This document shows, one piece after another, positions 1-12,932 of a stretch of DNA of 64,000 bases (position 1 is its first letter; the number at the start of each line of letters is the position of its first letter). Source of the DNA: Platerodrilus igneus (lineage: Eukaryota > Arthropoda > Insecta > Coleoptera > Lycidae); the NCBI GenBank assembly GCA_036346225.1, contig JARFIW010000139.1, positions 1,860,001 to 1,924,000 of the forward strand. Reading direction: 5' to 3'. Below the pieces are notes generated by a model. That model searched no databases. It was not told the DNA's origin and was given only the letters and a program-made list of their open reading frames with translations. Position numbers and translations under genes: made by a program.

Positions 1-1888
1 GAATTCGTAGAATGCTACAAAGTTTGAGACAGCAAAACAACCAAGGAGTTCAAAGAAAAACGCTTAACGGAGATAAACTATTCTAGTAAAGGTGAGATGA
101 GTTAAGAAAATATTTCAGAGTATTGCCCAACGGACAGATACAAGGTTAGCAAACAGACGACTAGTCTGCAAACAAATCAATAAAATTAAGGGACAGAGAA
201 TCGTTATAAAGTAACAAAGTAAGATGGAAAATATGGCAGGTGGCTATATGACAAACAATTTTCAAGCGCGTGACAGAAGAGTGTATTTTAAACAATAAAT
301 AAGTGGGACTATAAGACGAACGGAAAATATGCGGTAGATAAAGTTAGCAGTAGAGTGGAAATAACGTCGACTTTGTAAGTAGGAAAACAAGACATAGACA
401 AAACAAAGTGATTATTAGAGCGTGAGTGCAATAAGAATATAGACGCGGACATAAGAGGTGTGTTTAGGATTTGTCAGAAGGAATAGTAGAGGGACGGTTT
501 ACACGGAAAATACGAACGGTTGACTAGTTTAATTAGTTTTTCGGAGTAAAGTGTCGTTGGAATTCATAGTTTTGAAAGTTCGTTATGTTGTTTGTACGGT
601 AGAATTTTGTGGAATTGTGTGGCCGTTGCTAGAGTACGAAGAAAACAGAGTGAAAATACGTCGCAAAAGGGGGGTTTTGATCTTATATAAGCCTTGCCGG
701 AGGTGGCAAAGCTCTCTTATTTTTCGCTTATTTTCTAATTCACTTCGCTTACATTGAGTATCATTGGGAAGATATCCTAATTTAAAAACCGGGTGATAGT
801 GCAGTCCGCCAAATATATTTTTCAGTGTTATAAAAGCACAAGTAGGTGTAATTGAAGTAAACGGCTGAACATATTTATATAAATAATTATGACGAGTAAT
901 GCTGGATGTTACTGAGATAAGAGATTGAATTACATCTTGAACGAAAGTGCTGGTTGGACGTTAAGTGGAGTTTGGACTCTGTATGGAGAGCTGCATGGAA
1001 GGCATCCATAAATCGTTCGGGGAATTGGATGAATGAGTCGAGATGGAATGGCTATTCTAGTTAAAAAGCAGACATTGGGTGTAGTCCAGGAACGTGAGCT
1101 TGGTGGACGTCATCTACTGAGGTGGTGATTTCAAAGAATAATCCAGGTAAGGAATTTTTTTATTGAACTGTTGTGATGGTATTGAATTATAAAAACTATG
1201 AGTGATTTGAGTTACTTGGTGAAAATTATGTAAACTGAAAATTAATTTGATTAACATATGGAAAGACACTTTTCTATTTTAAATCTGAGCATGTTACATG
1301 AATAAAATTTTTATTTGATGTAAGAAGTACACGAGTCTCTAGCGTAATTTGATAATGCAATAATTTATGCATACAGAATAAAAGAAGTTTATACTGAGCT
1401 CATCATAGAGCTGGGAAAAGTAAATTTAGGGTTTCAGGATAGGTCCATCTACTTTTAAATGAAATGTTCAAGTATAGAGGAACATAAAATTCACGAGAAT
1501 TTAGATTGAACTGAAGTGTGAAATATTTTATTGTAAATAATTTGTAAATATTGAGATTGAGTGAATCATATTTTGTGTCTTATGAATAAAAGGGTGTATG
1601 TTTTGTCGAAAGATTTTATTTTTGAATTTTTAAAATTTTTTTTTAATATAAAAGTGTTGAGAAAATGAGTAGGCGTGAAATATTAGCTTGCGGAAGCAAA
1701 GATTGTTTTATTTAGATAAAGATTGGAGGAGTTTGGTTTTAAGTTCAGCTAGGGTAAGTAGAAATCTATAAAAGGGGCACTTCTAAAGGTAAGTGGCACC
1801 TTAGACAAAAAGGATACTACAGCAAATTTTATGACAGCCCAATAGTAGGGCCCGATTTTTTTGGGCTTCTTTCCAGCATACTACAGCA
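1..1888. other. AT-rich stretch, no gene recognised
   Basis: I see no supported gene. The 68-codon open frame at 551-757 has no recognisable motif and no good start context. Donor-like GTAAG strings occur near 1146, 1754 and 1791, but no flanking coding frame supports them. Confidence 0.5.
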
Positions 1889-1895
1889 ATATATA

Positions 1896-1941
<46 letters not shown>

Positions 1942-1945
1942 TACA
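1889..1945. repeat. (TA)n microsatellite grading into (CA)n
   Basis: Almost uninterrupted TA dinucleotides run for about 50 bp, then pass into a short ACACAC run. This is directly visible and is a plausible length-variable locus. Confidence 0.95.
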
Positions 1946-2130
1946 TCCTTCAATCGAGGGTCTTTTATGCATTTATACTTAACATAGTGAGCGCTTCAAT
2001 AAATATACTTCATATGAAAACAAATATTTACATAATTTAAGCTTCTTTCTTACATTTTTCCTAATCTGTTCGGGTTTGCGATGTCGTATGTTTACAAAAT
2101 GATGCTAGATAACCTTTTGATAATCTCAGA

Positions 2131-2198
2131 CACACCACACACACACGCGTGCACGCGCACGCACACACACATATGTGTGCGTGTGTGTGTGTGTGTGA
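2131..2198. repeat. Alternating purine-pyrimidine CA/TG tract, self-complementary
   Basis: A CA/CG-rich run changes at a central CATATG (about 2170-2175) into a TG/CG-rich run, so the two halves are approximate inverted repeats. Long strictly alternating purine-pyrimidine DNA can adopt Z-form or extrude a hairpin. Open frames across it are low-complexity artefacts. Confidence 0.9.
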
Positions 2199-3610
2199 AT
2201 ATTGCTGTGATATTGGAATTTACGATAATGTATCGAGCCGCACGTTTTGGGTGTCAACTTTCCTGCTGTGATTTTGGAAGCCTTACGAAATATTCCCTTA
2301 CGTTGAGCTTGAATTTTCTTTTGCATCTGAATTCGTAGCCACCTCTTCTATCTAGCAGTCGCAGAATCTCCTACATAAATAAAAGAAACAACTTCCACGG
2401 ATATCTACTGGGTTGAAAATAACCTCTCTTCGATTCAATTAGTATATTAAACTTTAGAAAATTTCAGAAGTACAAATATTTACAGCTAATACCAATGATA
2501 TACAAAAATTAGGAAGCAGAGCAAAGCAAATCCCATAAAATTTTTAGAAACTTCACCAAGTATTAATTTACTCTTGGCATACACTGATTATGGCCTTTCA
2601 GGGCTAGAGTACGTTTACCTCAGGATATTACTTTAAAAATATATCTTTCAACCAAAAATTCACATCAATTGCTTTCGTTTTTAATTATTCCTTAAATAAA
2701 TATCGAATTTATAAGATCTTACAACTACAAATTTATTTTCTTCAGTTATTATATACACAATAAACATTTTCAATTGTCCTTTATAGAATACATAAAATTT
2801 TAAAACTAGTCTGATCTAGATTACAATATTCTTGAATTCTATCCTATTAAATCATTTCCAAACACAGGCGTATATCTCAAGGATTGATATCCAAACAAAG
2901 TGACACAAAACTGACACCCAGTTTAAATCCAAAACACAATTTGTAATAAATTAGATTTTAGCAGCAACAAACCAATTAATACAATTACAGATGTTATAGT
3001 GAAGTAAATAATTCGAGCAATTTCTGCATTACTATTTAAAATTTTCAATTGAAATTATTTTAAAATTTAGTATGCTACTTGGTCCCGTGATCAAAAGACT
3101 AACTTAGGGTCGTGCTCAAATGCCAATTTTCAATTGACTAAATCAAACTACGTTTTAATTGCACTTTTCAACATAAAATAGTTTTAATTCTTTCTTATTC
3201 TTAGCACTATGTTAATTTTATCTCTTTGCTGGTTCATTGAAGAATCAAAACTTTTCAAGTAAGTCTACTATTATTTATTATGTTTAATTCATACATTGCA
3301 ATTTGTTTCTAAAACTTTTTATTTCACTCCTCATGATAAACTGTACATACACTCTGTACCAATAATCAATCTGCATTTTAAAAACATAGGATTGATTCTA
3401 CACGTTGAATGCTTTAATTCTCGTTAATTCGATGTCATTATTATGGGTAAATTCTAATAACGTTTATAAGTCGCAATTACCGAGTGTAAATAGCAAATTT
3501 GTTTTGATGATGCCTTTATCATTTGTAGATGTTTGTTTATACAACGATAATTTACTAGCTTACGTGACCAATTGAAAGTAGTACGTTCATAATAAGAATT
3601 AGAAGTTATC
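2199..3610. other. AT-rich stretch, nothing recognised
   Basis: No ORF with coding character, RNA gene or mobile element could be recognised here on either strand. Confidence 0.5.
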
Positions 3611-6585
3611 AATTCAACATTTGCGTGACTTTTTCTACATTAACATAATCTGCAGCTTAAATAGATAACGTTCAATGCTAAATGGACTAAAATGTATATA
3701 AAGTGTTACTCAATTTTTCTAAAATAAAGCGGGCTTTTAATAAAAACTTTGCTACTTCATACTTATTAAAAACTTTTAATGCTAAACAAATGAAAAGATG
3801 CGCATAAGATATTTACAATTTAATTCATATAAAGCACATTTTCAATTACCAAACACTTTTAGTAAAATTTTGTTTCTTTATAATAAACTACCTTGGATTT
3901 GGAATAAGCCCTTATAGATTAAGATGGCGTCTTTTTCTCTTTCTCTTTTGAGTTTACACTCATATCTCGCTCAAAGACTTTTTGAACATTTAGACTCTTC
4001 TATGCGTGTATTCTATACTTTGTTTCATGATCCGAAACCTCCAAGTATAAAAAGAATAGAAACCGTACAAGCCAATGGTTGGCATGTTTTTACCTTTCTG
4101 AAAATATTAGTAGTTATTATAAATATCTTGGTAGTAATACGAAAAGTATTTTAAGTTTAAATGACTTAAACTACGGAAAGCTTTATATAGCCGATTCTTC
4201 GTGCTAGTATAGTGTTACTGTTAATCATTTGCAATCGAGAATAAAGCAAACAATCGCACAATTTCGAGAACTTTAATTTAACTTTATCCGACACTTGCTA
4301 ATTGGTTGAATAGCTACATCTTTACAATGCTTTTCTTAGAACTTCCAATTTTATGTTTCATATACTAGTATCATTATTCCCTAACACATTAGTCACTGAA
4401 AACGGGGATTTATCCAACCATTTAGAAAATACTATAGCATAAATAACTGCTGCATACGTTATAGGTCCCTGCAGAGTTGAAGTCGATCGTAAAGTTCACA
4501 TGTAATAGATATTTACAGTGCATGGTATACAAAGTTAACAGTTCATCTGAAACAGCCTGCCATCTGGCTTATTTCATAGCTCTAGTTTTACTTCTGCATT
4601 TCAGTTGTTCTTTTGCTAAGTAGATGGAGCAGCGTTCGTGTTCTTGTTGTCGAAAATTATTAAAGACGATAATAGCACCGAGGTCTTTTGTAATTAGTTA
4701 AAAAGGAAAAGGAATTTTACAATTAAATCAACGACACCACTTTTGTTAATATCTATATTAGAAAGACAGCGTGTATGAACAACCTTAGAGAAAACCTCTC
4801 AACAAGGGAATACTAGAGCTTTTCAAGCTCGACACTTTGTAGTTTGAGAAATATTAACCACCAAGCAACGGCTACGATGCGTAAAAGGAAATGTTTCTTA
4901 ATTATTTCCTAAAAACAGAAATGTAATTACAAATACGTATAAAGGGCATATACCTTCTCAGAAACGAAAAACCTTTTTCTCAAAATTTGTTTGGATATTT
5001 ACATTTATAATAAAAACGTATCTCTAAACAAGTGTTTTACTCATAAGATGTCAGAAAATCTAATTAGTTAGTAAATTACTCTTGATTAGCTGAGTCAGTG
5101 ATTTTTTTTATTTCTATACTTATGTCTATCCTATGGCTCGTTTCAAAAATTGTTGGGAGATTCGCGGTAATCAGTCATCGTTTTTGTGAGATAAAGAATG
5201 CGTTTCCTAATTCTGATTGTTATATCACCTTTTGGCGTCAAATATATTTTGAATTAGTTTGAGCGATTAATTTAATAAATTTCTGACTTTCGTAGTATTC
5301 CCTAGGATATCCAAAAAATGGTTAATTCTGTTTAAATTTTAAATTCAATTTCAGAACTACGCGTTTAAAAAATATTATGTAAATCCATTAGCCTTATACG
5401 ATATAATATTTCGACGGCGCCTACGTGACTAAAATGTCTTGGACTTTAAAAATTTTAATCCTATATTTAATTATCAAATACTCTAAATGCATTATCCCCG
5501 TATATTAACCATAATTTTGGAAAGTATTTTGCTATTTCCTTACAGTTAATTTCAAAGTGACTTGCATAAGCAAGCAGTAAAATTCAAGATTATTTTCCAT
5601 GGTAGTCGTTCATGCTGTTCAGAGACCATGCCATTAACATGAAAAGAGTTCACGAACATACAGTGCAAAAGTTTGATATATTCATCTGCAATGTTGATTT
5701 CATTCTGTTTTTGTCTAACACGTCTTTCGAGGCTTGCAGAAGTGGTAAACGTGAAACTAATGAACCAGCATCAAACGAAATTCGAGATTTATGCGCTTCG
5801 ATACCGTCAAACGAGCGGGCCACAAAGAAAAGGACGAGAGTCAGTCGAGAACGACTCGCCCGAATTACTGCAACAGAAAAGGAAACGGAGAGTAGCCGGT
5901 CTAACACAGTCGAAGATTGGAAGGGTCAATCAAAACAAAACCGATGTATCTACAACCCGACAGTAAAGTATAGAAATTCAAAATCAAATAAAAGAACTAA
6001 TAACTAAGTACAAGTAACATAGATAAACAAGTTGAAAATGCAAGGCATTGTCGCAACGAACTTCCAAATGTAGACTTACTTTAAAACAATTTAAAGAAAT
6101 TAAAATTATTATGTTGTAATAATTATAAGTATTCAGATAAAATAAAAACTAATTCCCCGGGTGGGGGGGGGGTCCGGGTATCCGTGGTCAGATTTTGTGG
6201 GGAGTACCATATTTCGACTCAGCTATGTTAGGGGAGTCCAAATATGTATCGCACATTAATTTTGGACCTATTTGAAATTTTAATTTTCCCGACGGAATAT
6301 CGCGGGGGCGCGGCGTCCCCGTGGCCCGATTTCAACTGACATCAAAACTTAAGCTCAGGACACCGAGCTGAATCGATTGATGTATCACACATTGATGTCC
6401 GACCATTAGAAAGGCCTCGGACGGACAGACGGACGACAAATCGATTTCATAAACGAACGAAGTTCGTTGAAAAATATTATTTATGTTCACATACATACAT
6501 CTACGATAGCTTTACCTAATGTATTTACGAACACTACAGAACAAGTGACGAGCTCAGTTCACACGAATCGGTTTAACATAAAAAG
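3611..6585 (+). repeat. Direct duplication, copy A (about 2.4 kb plus insertions)
   Basis: From ATTTGCGTGAC near 3617 to TTTAACATAA near 6575 this segment aligns along its whole length with 8362-10842 in the same orientation, with many substitutions and small indels. Copy A has two extra blocks. One is about 100 bp (roughly 5861-5962) lying between two CCCGA motifs, and the other is a GC-rich insertion of about 430 bp at 6031-6473. The 76-codon ORF at 3924-4154 is not maintained in copy B, so it is probably not a gene. A lysine/arginine-rich frame at 5735-5860 is open in both copies but carries no recognised domain. Confidence 0.9.
6031..6473. mobile_element. Insertion in copy A, MITE-like or short non-autonomous element
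   Basis: This block is absent from copy B at the equivalent site. It is GC-rich in its second half (about 6155-6450), unlike its surroundings. GTTGAAAA occurs at both boundaries (6031-6038 and 6466-6473), as an 8-bp target duplication would. An 11-bp inverted repeat, CAACGAACTTC at 6054-6064 and GAAGTTCGTTG at 6459-6469, lies close to the ends. The inverted repeat and the direct repeat do not fit one simple element boundary, so the superfamily is left open. It holds no protein-coding frame. Confidence 0.6.
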
Positions 6586-6744
6586 GAAGAAAAGTATGTA
6601 TAATAGCACCCCATCAAATACTACACAACTATAATGTCGGAGGCATACCGTTAGCTTAGTTATCCTTCCTTATAGATCAACGGTCTTCAAAGCATACTCT
6701 AATATAATTATCCTAACGGTTACATAATACCAGTAAGTCAACGA
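6586..6744. other. Short spacer after copy A
   Basis: Nothing recognised. It leads into a short tandem repeat. Confidence 0.4.
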
Positions 6745-6960
6745 TAACGTAAGCTAACAAAGCAATCGTTTGATACAAATTGATACTTTTCTACTTTTAC
6801 ATAATACAAAAAATAATACGTAACGTAAACTGACAAAGCAGTGGTTTGATACAAATTCATACTCTTCTGCTCCATACATACTACAAAGAAATAAACCGTA
6901 ACGCAAGCTAGTAAAGTAGTCGTTTTATAAAGATTGGTACTCTTCTAATATTTACTTCAA
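6745..6960. repeat. Tandem repeat, about 77-bp unit, three copies
   Basis: Three successive diverged units start with TAACGTAAGC (6745), TAACGTAAAC (6821) and TAACGCAAGC (6899), giving periods of 76 and 78 bp. Each unit also holds GTTTGATACAAATT or a derivative, followed by ATACT(T/C)TTCT. The array is not found at the corresponding place next to copy B. Confidence 0.8.
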
Positions 6961-8317
6961 GGATGCTGTTTGGGATCTAGGAGACTGTAACATTTTTTCT
7001 TTCGAAAGAATGTATTGGTACATATGCAAAGATTTTTGGGGTTAACAAACGCATCCTCTCCTAAAGTCTTAATCCAAGAAAGATGAAATTTTAATCAGTG
7101 ATGAAGGACTTTAAGAAGACTTCCGAATTAACTCTGAACTCTAAGTTCAGCGGAGTTTGACGAGACTGACGGAGGATTTGTTACGGATTGCCCTTAAGCG
7201 CCACTGCACTTAAAAAGTGTTTACCAAGAATACGGTCTAGAAAGTGTGAACTAAACGGTAAATAACGGATTTAAACATACATGCTTAAGTTGAAATATTT
7301 TCGTTGTGGAACCTGTAAGAAGAAGATATCCATAAGCGTATGAATCTTATTTAAAATGCTAAGTAACAAGATATCAGCACAAAAGGAAAATAATACAGAG
7401 CGTGAATGTACTAATCATGTATACTTGTACTCGCACCTACACCAACACTCTACTTATTATTAGGAAGATCACTCACCACCTTTAGTATAAACTTTCTATC
7501 AATAACCTTTCTCTCTTGCTGTGAAACTTAGAGACAGGTGTTTGTCATACTTTTAGCATAGTTACTTGCTGAAATCGTAAGCCCGGACAAGGAAAATCAC
7601 AATTGTATTTCTAAATAACAAAAACTACATACATTTGGAATATTTACACAAATATATCAAGTACTTTTTACTAGAAGGAAAATAAATTATTGCATTTGTT
7701 ATCTATTTAAAATGACCGAGTGGTTAAAATTCTTACAGCCATGGTTAGCAAAGACTTTGCTTATCTTTCAGATCTGAATTATAGCATTACAAATTACATT
7801 AACTGTATATAATAATTAAAATGGGCTTTAATAAAAATATTGCTAAGTATTCAAAATATATATTCTTATACCGTAACCACACTTTGGTATAACATCAAAA
7901 AAAGTAGATCTTTTTACCGTGACATAATTTATATTTTTTTATGAACTGAAAACGCGAAGTTATTTAATTTAATCGAAACTAGCTTCTATCACCTTAGGTT
8001 CTTGGAAGAATAACATTCACCGAACAGACTGTGTAGTGTAAGTTGAAGATTATACCAATTTAAATGTCGACTGCAAAATACTACTGACCTTTATAACCAA
8101 TTCCGTAATGCGATTTCTTCGAATCACTTCAAACAGACTGCGGTTGTACCAACAGATGTTCAAATAAAAAACCATGAAAGTTGAAGGTAGTAATTAAGCG
8201 TAATATTTATTATACTTCTCGAAAGGTTGCCGTAAATATATGGTTATACAAAACTGATATTAAACACCATTATAAAGACGTGGTGTAAAACCGTGGTTGT
8301 ACACTATTAAATTAAAG
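6961..8317. other. Unrecognised DNA between the two duplicate copies
   Basis: No gene is visible. It includes a weak tRNA-like stretch at 7711-7795, listed separately. Confidence 0.45.
7711..7795 (+). other. Weak tRNA-like (Ser/Leu-type) or SINE-head sequence
   Basis: GACCGAGTGGTTAAAATTC resembles the D-arm and A box of class II tRNAs. About 55 bp downstream, TTTCAGATCTGAAT is a poor match to a B box. The anticodon stem is not convincing. It could be a decayed tRNA pseudogene, a SINE head or chance. Confidence 0.25.
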
Positions 8318-8360
8318 AGGCTTATTAGCTCAAAGGTAGAGTACGCCCCCTACCTGTCAC
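8318..8360 (+). other. tRNA-derived 5' half, truncated at the duplication boundary
   Basis: GGCTTATTAGCTCAAAGGT followed by AGAGTACGCCCCCTACCTGT has acceptor, D-arm and anticodon-arm spacing like the first half of a tRNA (A-box-like TAGCTCAAAGGTAGAG). The T-arm and B box are missing. The similarity stops where duplicate copy B begins (about 8362), so the second half was lost or never present. Confidence 0.35.
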
Positions 8361-8361
8361 A

Positions 8362-10842
8362 AATTTAACATTTGCATAACTTTTCTACATTAACATAATT
8401 TACAGTTTAAATAACTTTCGATGTTAAATGGAATGGATGAAAAATGTACATTAGGCGTAACTCAATTTCTTCAAAATATAGCGGGCTTTTAATACAAATT
8501 TTGCTTTTTTATACCTATTAATAACTTTCAATGCTAAATGAATAAAAAGAGGCGCATAAAATGGTTATGAATTTTATTCATATAAAGCGCATCTTCAATC
8601 ACTAAACTCTTTTAGTAAAATTTTGCTCCTTTATAATAAACTACTTTGAATTTGGTTTTAGCCCCTATAAACTAAGATGAGGTTTTTTTCTCAGCAACAT
8701 ATTTATTTATTTTGAGTTTACACTATCTTGCTTAAAGACTTTTTTAAAATTTAGACTTTCCTATTCGTGTATTCTATACTTTGTTTCAGGATTTGAAACC
8801 TCCAAGTATAAAAAGAATAGAAACCATACAAGCCAATGGCTGGCATGTTTTTACCTTTTTGAAAATATTAGTAGTTATTATAAACATCTTGGCAGTAATA
8901 CGAAAAATATTTTAAGTTTAAATGACAAACTATGAAAAGCTTTATACAGCCTATTCTTCATGCTATTATAGTGGTAACCATTTGCAATCGAGAATAAAGC
9001 AAACAATCGCACAATTTCGAGAACATTAATTTAACTTCATCTGACTTTTTCTAAGAAATATTGATTGAATAGCTACATTTTTAGAATGCTTTTCTTAGAA
9101 CTACCAATTTGATGTTTCATATACTAGTATCATTATTCCCTAAAACATTAGTCATTGAAAACGGGGTTTTATAAAACCATTTAGAAAATACTATAGCATA
9201 AATAACTATTGCATACGTTACAGGTCCCTGCAGAGCTGAAGTCGATCGTAAACTTCACATGTATTAGAAATTTACAGAGCATGGTATACCAAGCTAACAC
9301 TTCATCTGAAACAGCCTGCCATCTGGCTTATTTCATAGCTCTAGCTTTACTGCCGCATTTCGGTTCTTAAGTACCTTAGTTATTCTTTTGCTACGTAGAT
9401 GGAGCAGCGTTAGTGTTCTTGTTGTCAAAAAGTATTAAAGACGATAATAGCAGCAAGGTCTTCTGTAATTAGTTAAAAAAGAACCAAGTATTTTACAATT
9501 AAATCAACGACATCACTTTTGTTAATATCTCTATTAGAAAGTCAACGTGTATAAACAACCTTGGAGAAAAGCTCTCAGCAAGGGAATACTGGAGCTTTTC
9601 AAGCTCAACACTTTGTAGTTTGAGAAATATTAACCACCAAGCAACGGCTACGATGCGTAAAAGGGAATGTTTCTTAATTACTTCCTAAAAACAAAAGTGC
9701 AATTACAAATACGTACAAAGGTTCTATACCTTCTCAGAAGCGAAAAACCTTTTCCTCAAAATTTGTTCGGATATTTATATTTAAAATGATGACGTATCTC
9801 TAAATAAGTGTTGTACTCACAAGATCTACGAAAATCTATTAGTTAGTAAACTTCTCATGATTAGCTTAGAGTCAGCGATTTTTCTCATTTCTATACTTAT
9901 GTCTATCCTGTTGCTTGCCACAAAAAACTTGGGAGATTCGCGGTAATCATAGCCATCGTTTCTCTGAGATAAAAAATGGGTTTCCTAATTCTGATTGTTA
10001 TATCTCCCTTTGGCGTCTAATATATTTGCAATTAGTCTGAGCAATTAATTTAATAAATTTCGGACTTTCGTAATAATCTTATTATATTCCCTAGGATACC
10101 CAAAAATTGTTAATTCTGTTTAAATTTTAAATTCAATTTCAGAACTAACCGTTTAACAAATATTATGTAAATCCATTAGCCTTATACGATATAATATTTC
10201 GACGTGCAGCTACGTGACTAAAATGTCTTGGAATTTAAAAATTTTAATCCTATATTTAACTATGAAATATTGTAAATGCATTATTCTCTTATATTAGCCA
10301 TAATTTTAGAAAGTATTTTGCGATTTTCTTACAGATAATTTCCAAGTGATATGAATCAGCCAGCAGTAAAATACAAGATTATTTTCCATTGTAGTCGTTC
10401 ATGTTGTTCAGAGACCAGGGCAATAAAATGAAAAGGGTTCACGGACATACAGTACAAAAGTTTAATACATTCATCTGAATGTTGATATTCATGCTGTTTT
10501 TGGCTAAGACGTCTTTCGAAATCTTGCTTGTAGAAGTGGTAAACGTGAAACTAATAAACCAGCATCAAACGAAATTCGAGATTTATGCTCTTTGATACAG
10601 TCAAACGAGCGGGCCACAAAGAAAAGGACGAGAGTCAGTCGAGAACGACTCGCCTGACAGTAAAGTAAAGAAATACAAAAAGAAATAAAGGGAGAAATAA
10701 TAATTAAGTATAAGTAACATACAAATAAAAAATATAATTTATGTTCACACACATATGTCTACGATAGCTTTACCTAACGTATTTACGAACACTACAGAAC
10801 AGGTGACGAACTCAGTTCACACGAATCTGTTTAACATAAGAA
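8362..10842 (+). repeat. Direct duplication, copy B
   Basis: This is the partner of 3611-6585, collinear and in the same orientation. It lacks the 6031-6473 insertion. It also lacks about 100 bp present in copy A, where a single CCTGA replaces two flanking CCCGA motifs, as in a short-homology deletion. Divergence looks substantial, so the duplication is not recent. No intact gene is shared by both copies. Confidence 0.9.
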
Positions 10843-12932
10843 ATGGTACTTATTTCGACCAAATTCGGTCAATATTACGAAAGTTATGACCGTTTAAAGT
10901 TTACCAATTAAAACGCTGAAGACTTTCATGACAACCTAATAGAAAGGATGCTAAGCCTTTTTATGCGCGAACTAGGTTGGCGCTTTACCTCTGCGGTAAG
11001 GCATAGAAACCGTGTCGTGGTTTACATTAAGCGCTTCTGAGGATAATGGCGTCACTATATCCAGTGCATCTGGAAATAAAACACTAGAGTAGAAATGTCT
11101 GTAATAGAACAACATAATTAGTATAAGCGGTTGAGGTCACCATTTGTGCCTCCTAGTCTCTAATAAAATAATAAAAGAATAAATAAATAGCTCAATAACC
11201 AACCTGTCTAATTCAAAACATGTTTTCTACACTTTTGGTTAAGCTACTGCATTTTATGCTTGAAATCATCTTTGGATGTTTTACCATTAAAACAACACTA
11301 AGCTTGTTTCTTTGAAACCCTACTTCAATATTCTAAAAACTTTGATTTTAAGTATTAAAAAACTTGTATTCAAAATAAAACTATTTAAATTTTCATTTGT
11401 TTGTAATAGTAACTCAAAATCATAGCCATATAAATACAAAATCATATATACAGCAATATCAATAATCCTGATAAAATGGGTAAATGGTCTACTAGTTTAC
11501 ATTAAGGTTAGAATTATCCTCAAAGTGTTCAACAGAGCTCCTTGTTACATTCGTATATTTTATTAAAAATTTTAATATATCATGATAGTAAAGCAACATT
11601 CATTATGAACTAAAAGATTTCTAAATCGAATTAAAATTTCAATGTCAAAGATCATACATTATAGACATCTGTTGGAGCGCATAATAACCTCACCTGTTAT
11701 TTCGATAAGAACATGCAAACTTGTCCTATTTGTTTAGTGCCGAACTAGAATAAAAATTTTTATACAGCGTTCTTAACACCAAATGTTGGTGTATTGACTT
11801 AATCAACAAGTTCTATATTCAAATAACTTATGTAGATTCATAAAATTAAATTGCAACGTATTTAAATGCAAACGTAAATTTACGGCATTAGCAATTGCAG
11901 AATCGCATGTACCTTATGAAGAATGTAAAATCAACTAAACGAATTTAATCGCAACAAGGAATCTTTAAACAAACGAATGGGATTTCTTACTTACTGGAAC
12001 AACAACTTACATATTCGTTTAAAATTTGTACTAAAAAACGACATTGAAAGTAGATCTGGATCTTTTCGTTTGAGTTTTCAAAATGAAATAAAACGCAGCA
12101 ATATCACAAAGTATTTATACAGTATGAATTATTTTTTTTTCATACAAAAGCATTTACAACATCGTACCTTTCAAACATAAAATAATTTCTAAGAAGTACT
12201 TGATAAAAAATATTGTTTCTTACCTTTTTTTAAATTTACAGAATTAAACTTATTTTTTTGAGGATCGTTTATCTGGTCATAAATTATTTTCATGCTTGAA
12301 AGATTTGTTTTGGCCAGAAAAAATCCTCGACATATAATCTATTAAAAGGTCAGAGTATCTGAACACAAACTCCTGGTAAAGAAATCCCTCACACAAAAAA
12401 TATTATTAGGACTATGTTAAACTAGATCCAAATACTCTAATATCAGTTAAAGATAAATCTAAAAGTGATATTTGCAGAATCCACAAAAGTGTTACTCAAA
12501 GAAAAATTATCTTCTTATTCTAAATTGACGTCAAATCTGCTTACAAGATTCTCCATAAAAAATTCTCATTTTAAACAACAATTCTCAAAGTACATTTTTG
12601 GTTAAATCTTCCTTTCGATTATTTTATTAAAACAGCTTTATTTTGAGGAATTTTGCCTCTTCATCGTAAATAATAAATTCCATTTTTCGTTATAAGTTGC
12701 GTTTAAAACATGGGTTCTTTATTCATTACAACCTTGCAACTCGGTAAAATTACAGTATGTTTACCACATACTCAAATACTATAGCAACAGATTGTGGTTA
12801 AAAAAAAATTTTGTGCTCGCATGAATGAAATCTAATCAATAAATCACCTCTCAATGAATAAACGCTCCGTTTATATACAAATTTATCTGTTTCCGGAAGC
12901 TTAGTAGAAAAATGTGGAACATGATGAAGTAA
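10843..12932. other. Unrecognised stretch
   Basis: No domain or RNA gene is recognised. A 67-codon ATG-started frame at 11977-12180 is basic and lacks identifiable motifs. It is noted because another orphan ORF follows at 12933. Confidence 0.4.

Noticed and set aside
3924..4154. 76-codon ORF in duplicate copy A
   Set aside because: The corresponding region of copy B contains stops and indels, and no domain is recognised.
3611..10842. Duplicate copies A and B as a pair of LTRs
   Set aside because: There are no TG...CA ends, no PBS after copy A and no polypurine tract before copy B; the intervening 1.8 kb has no retroelement coding.
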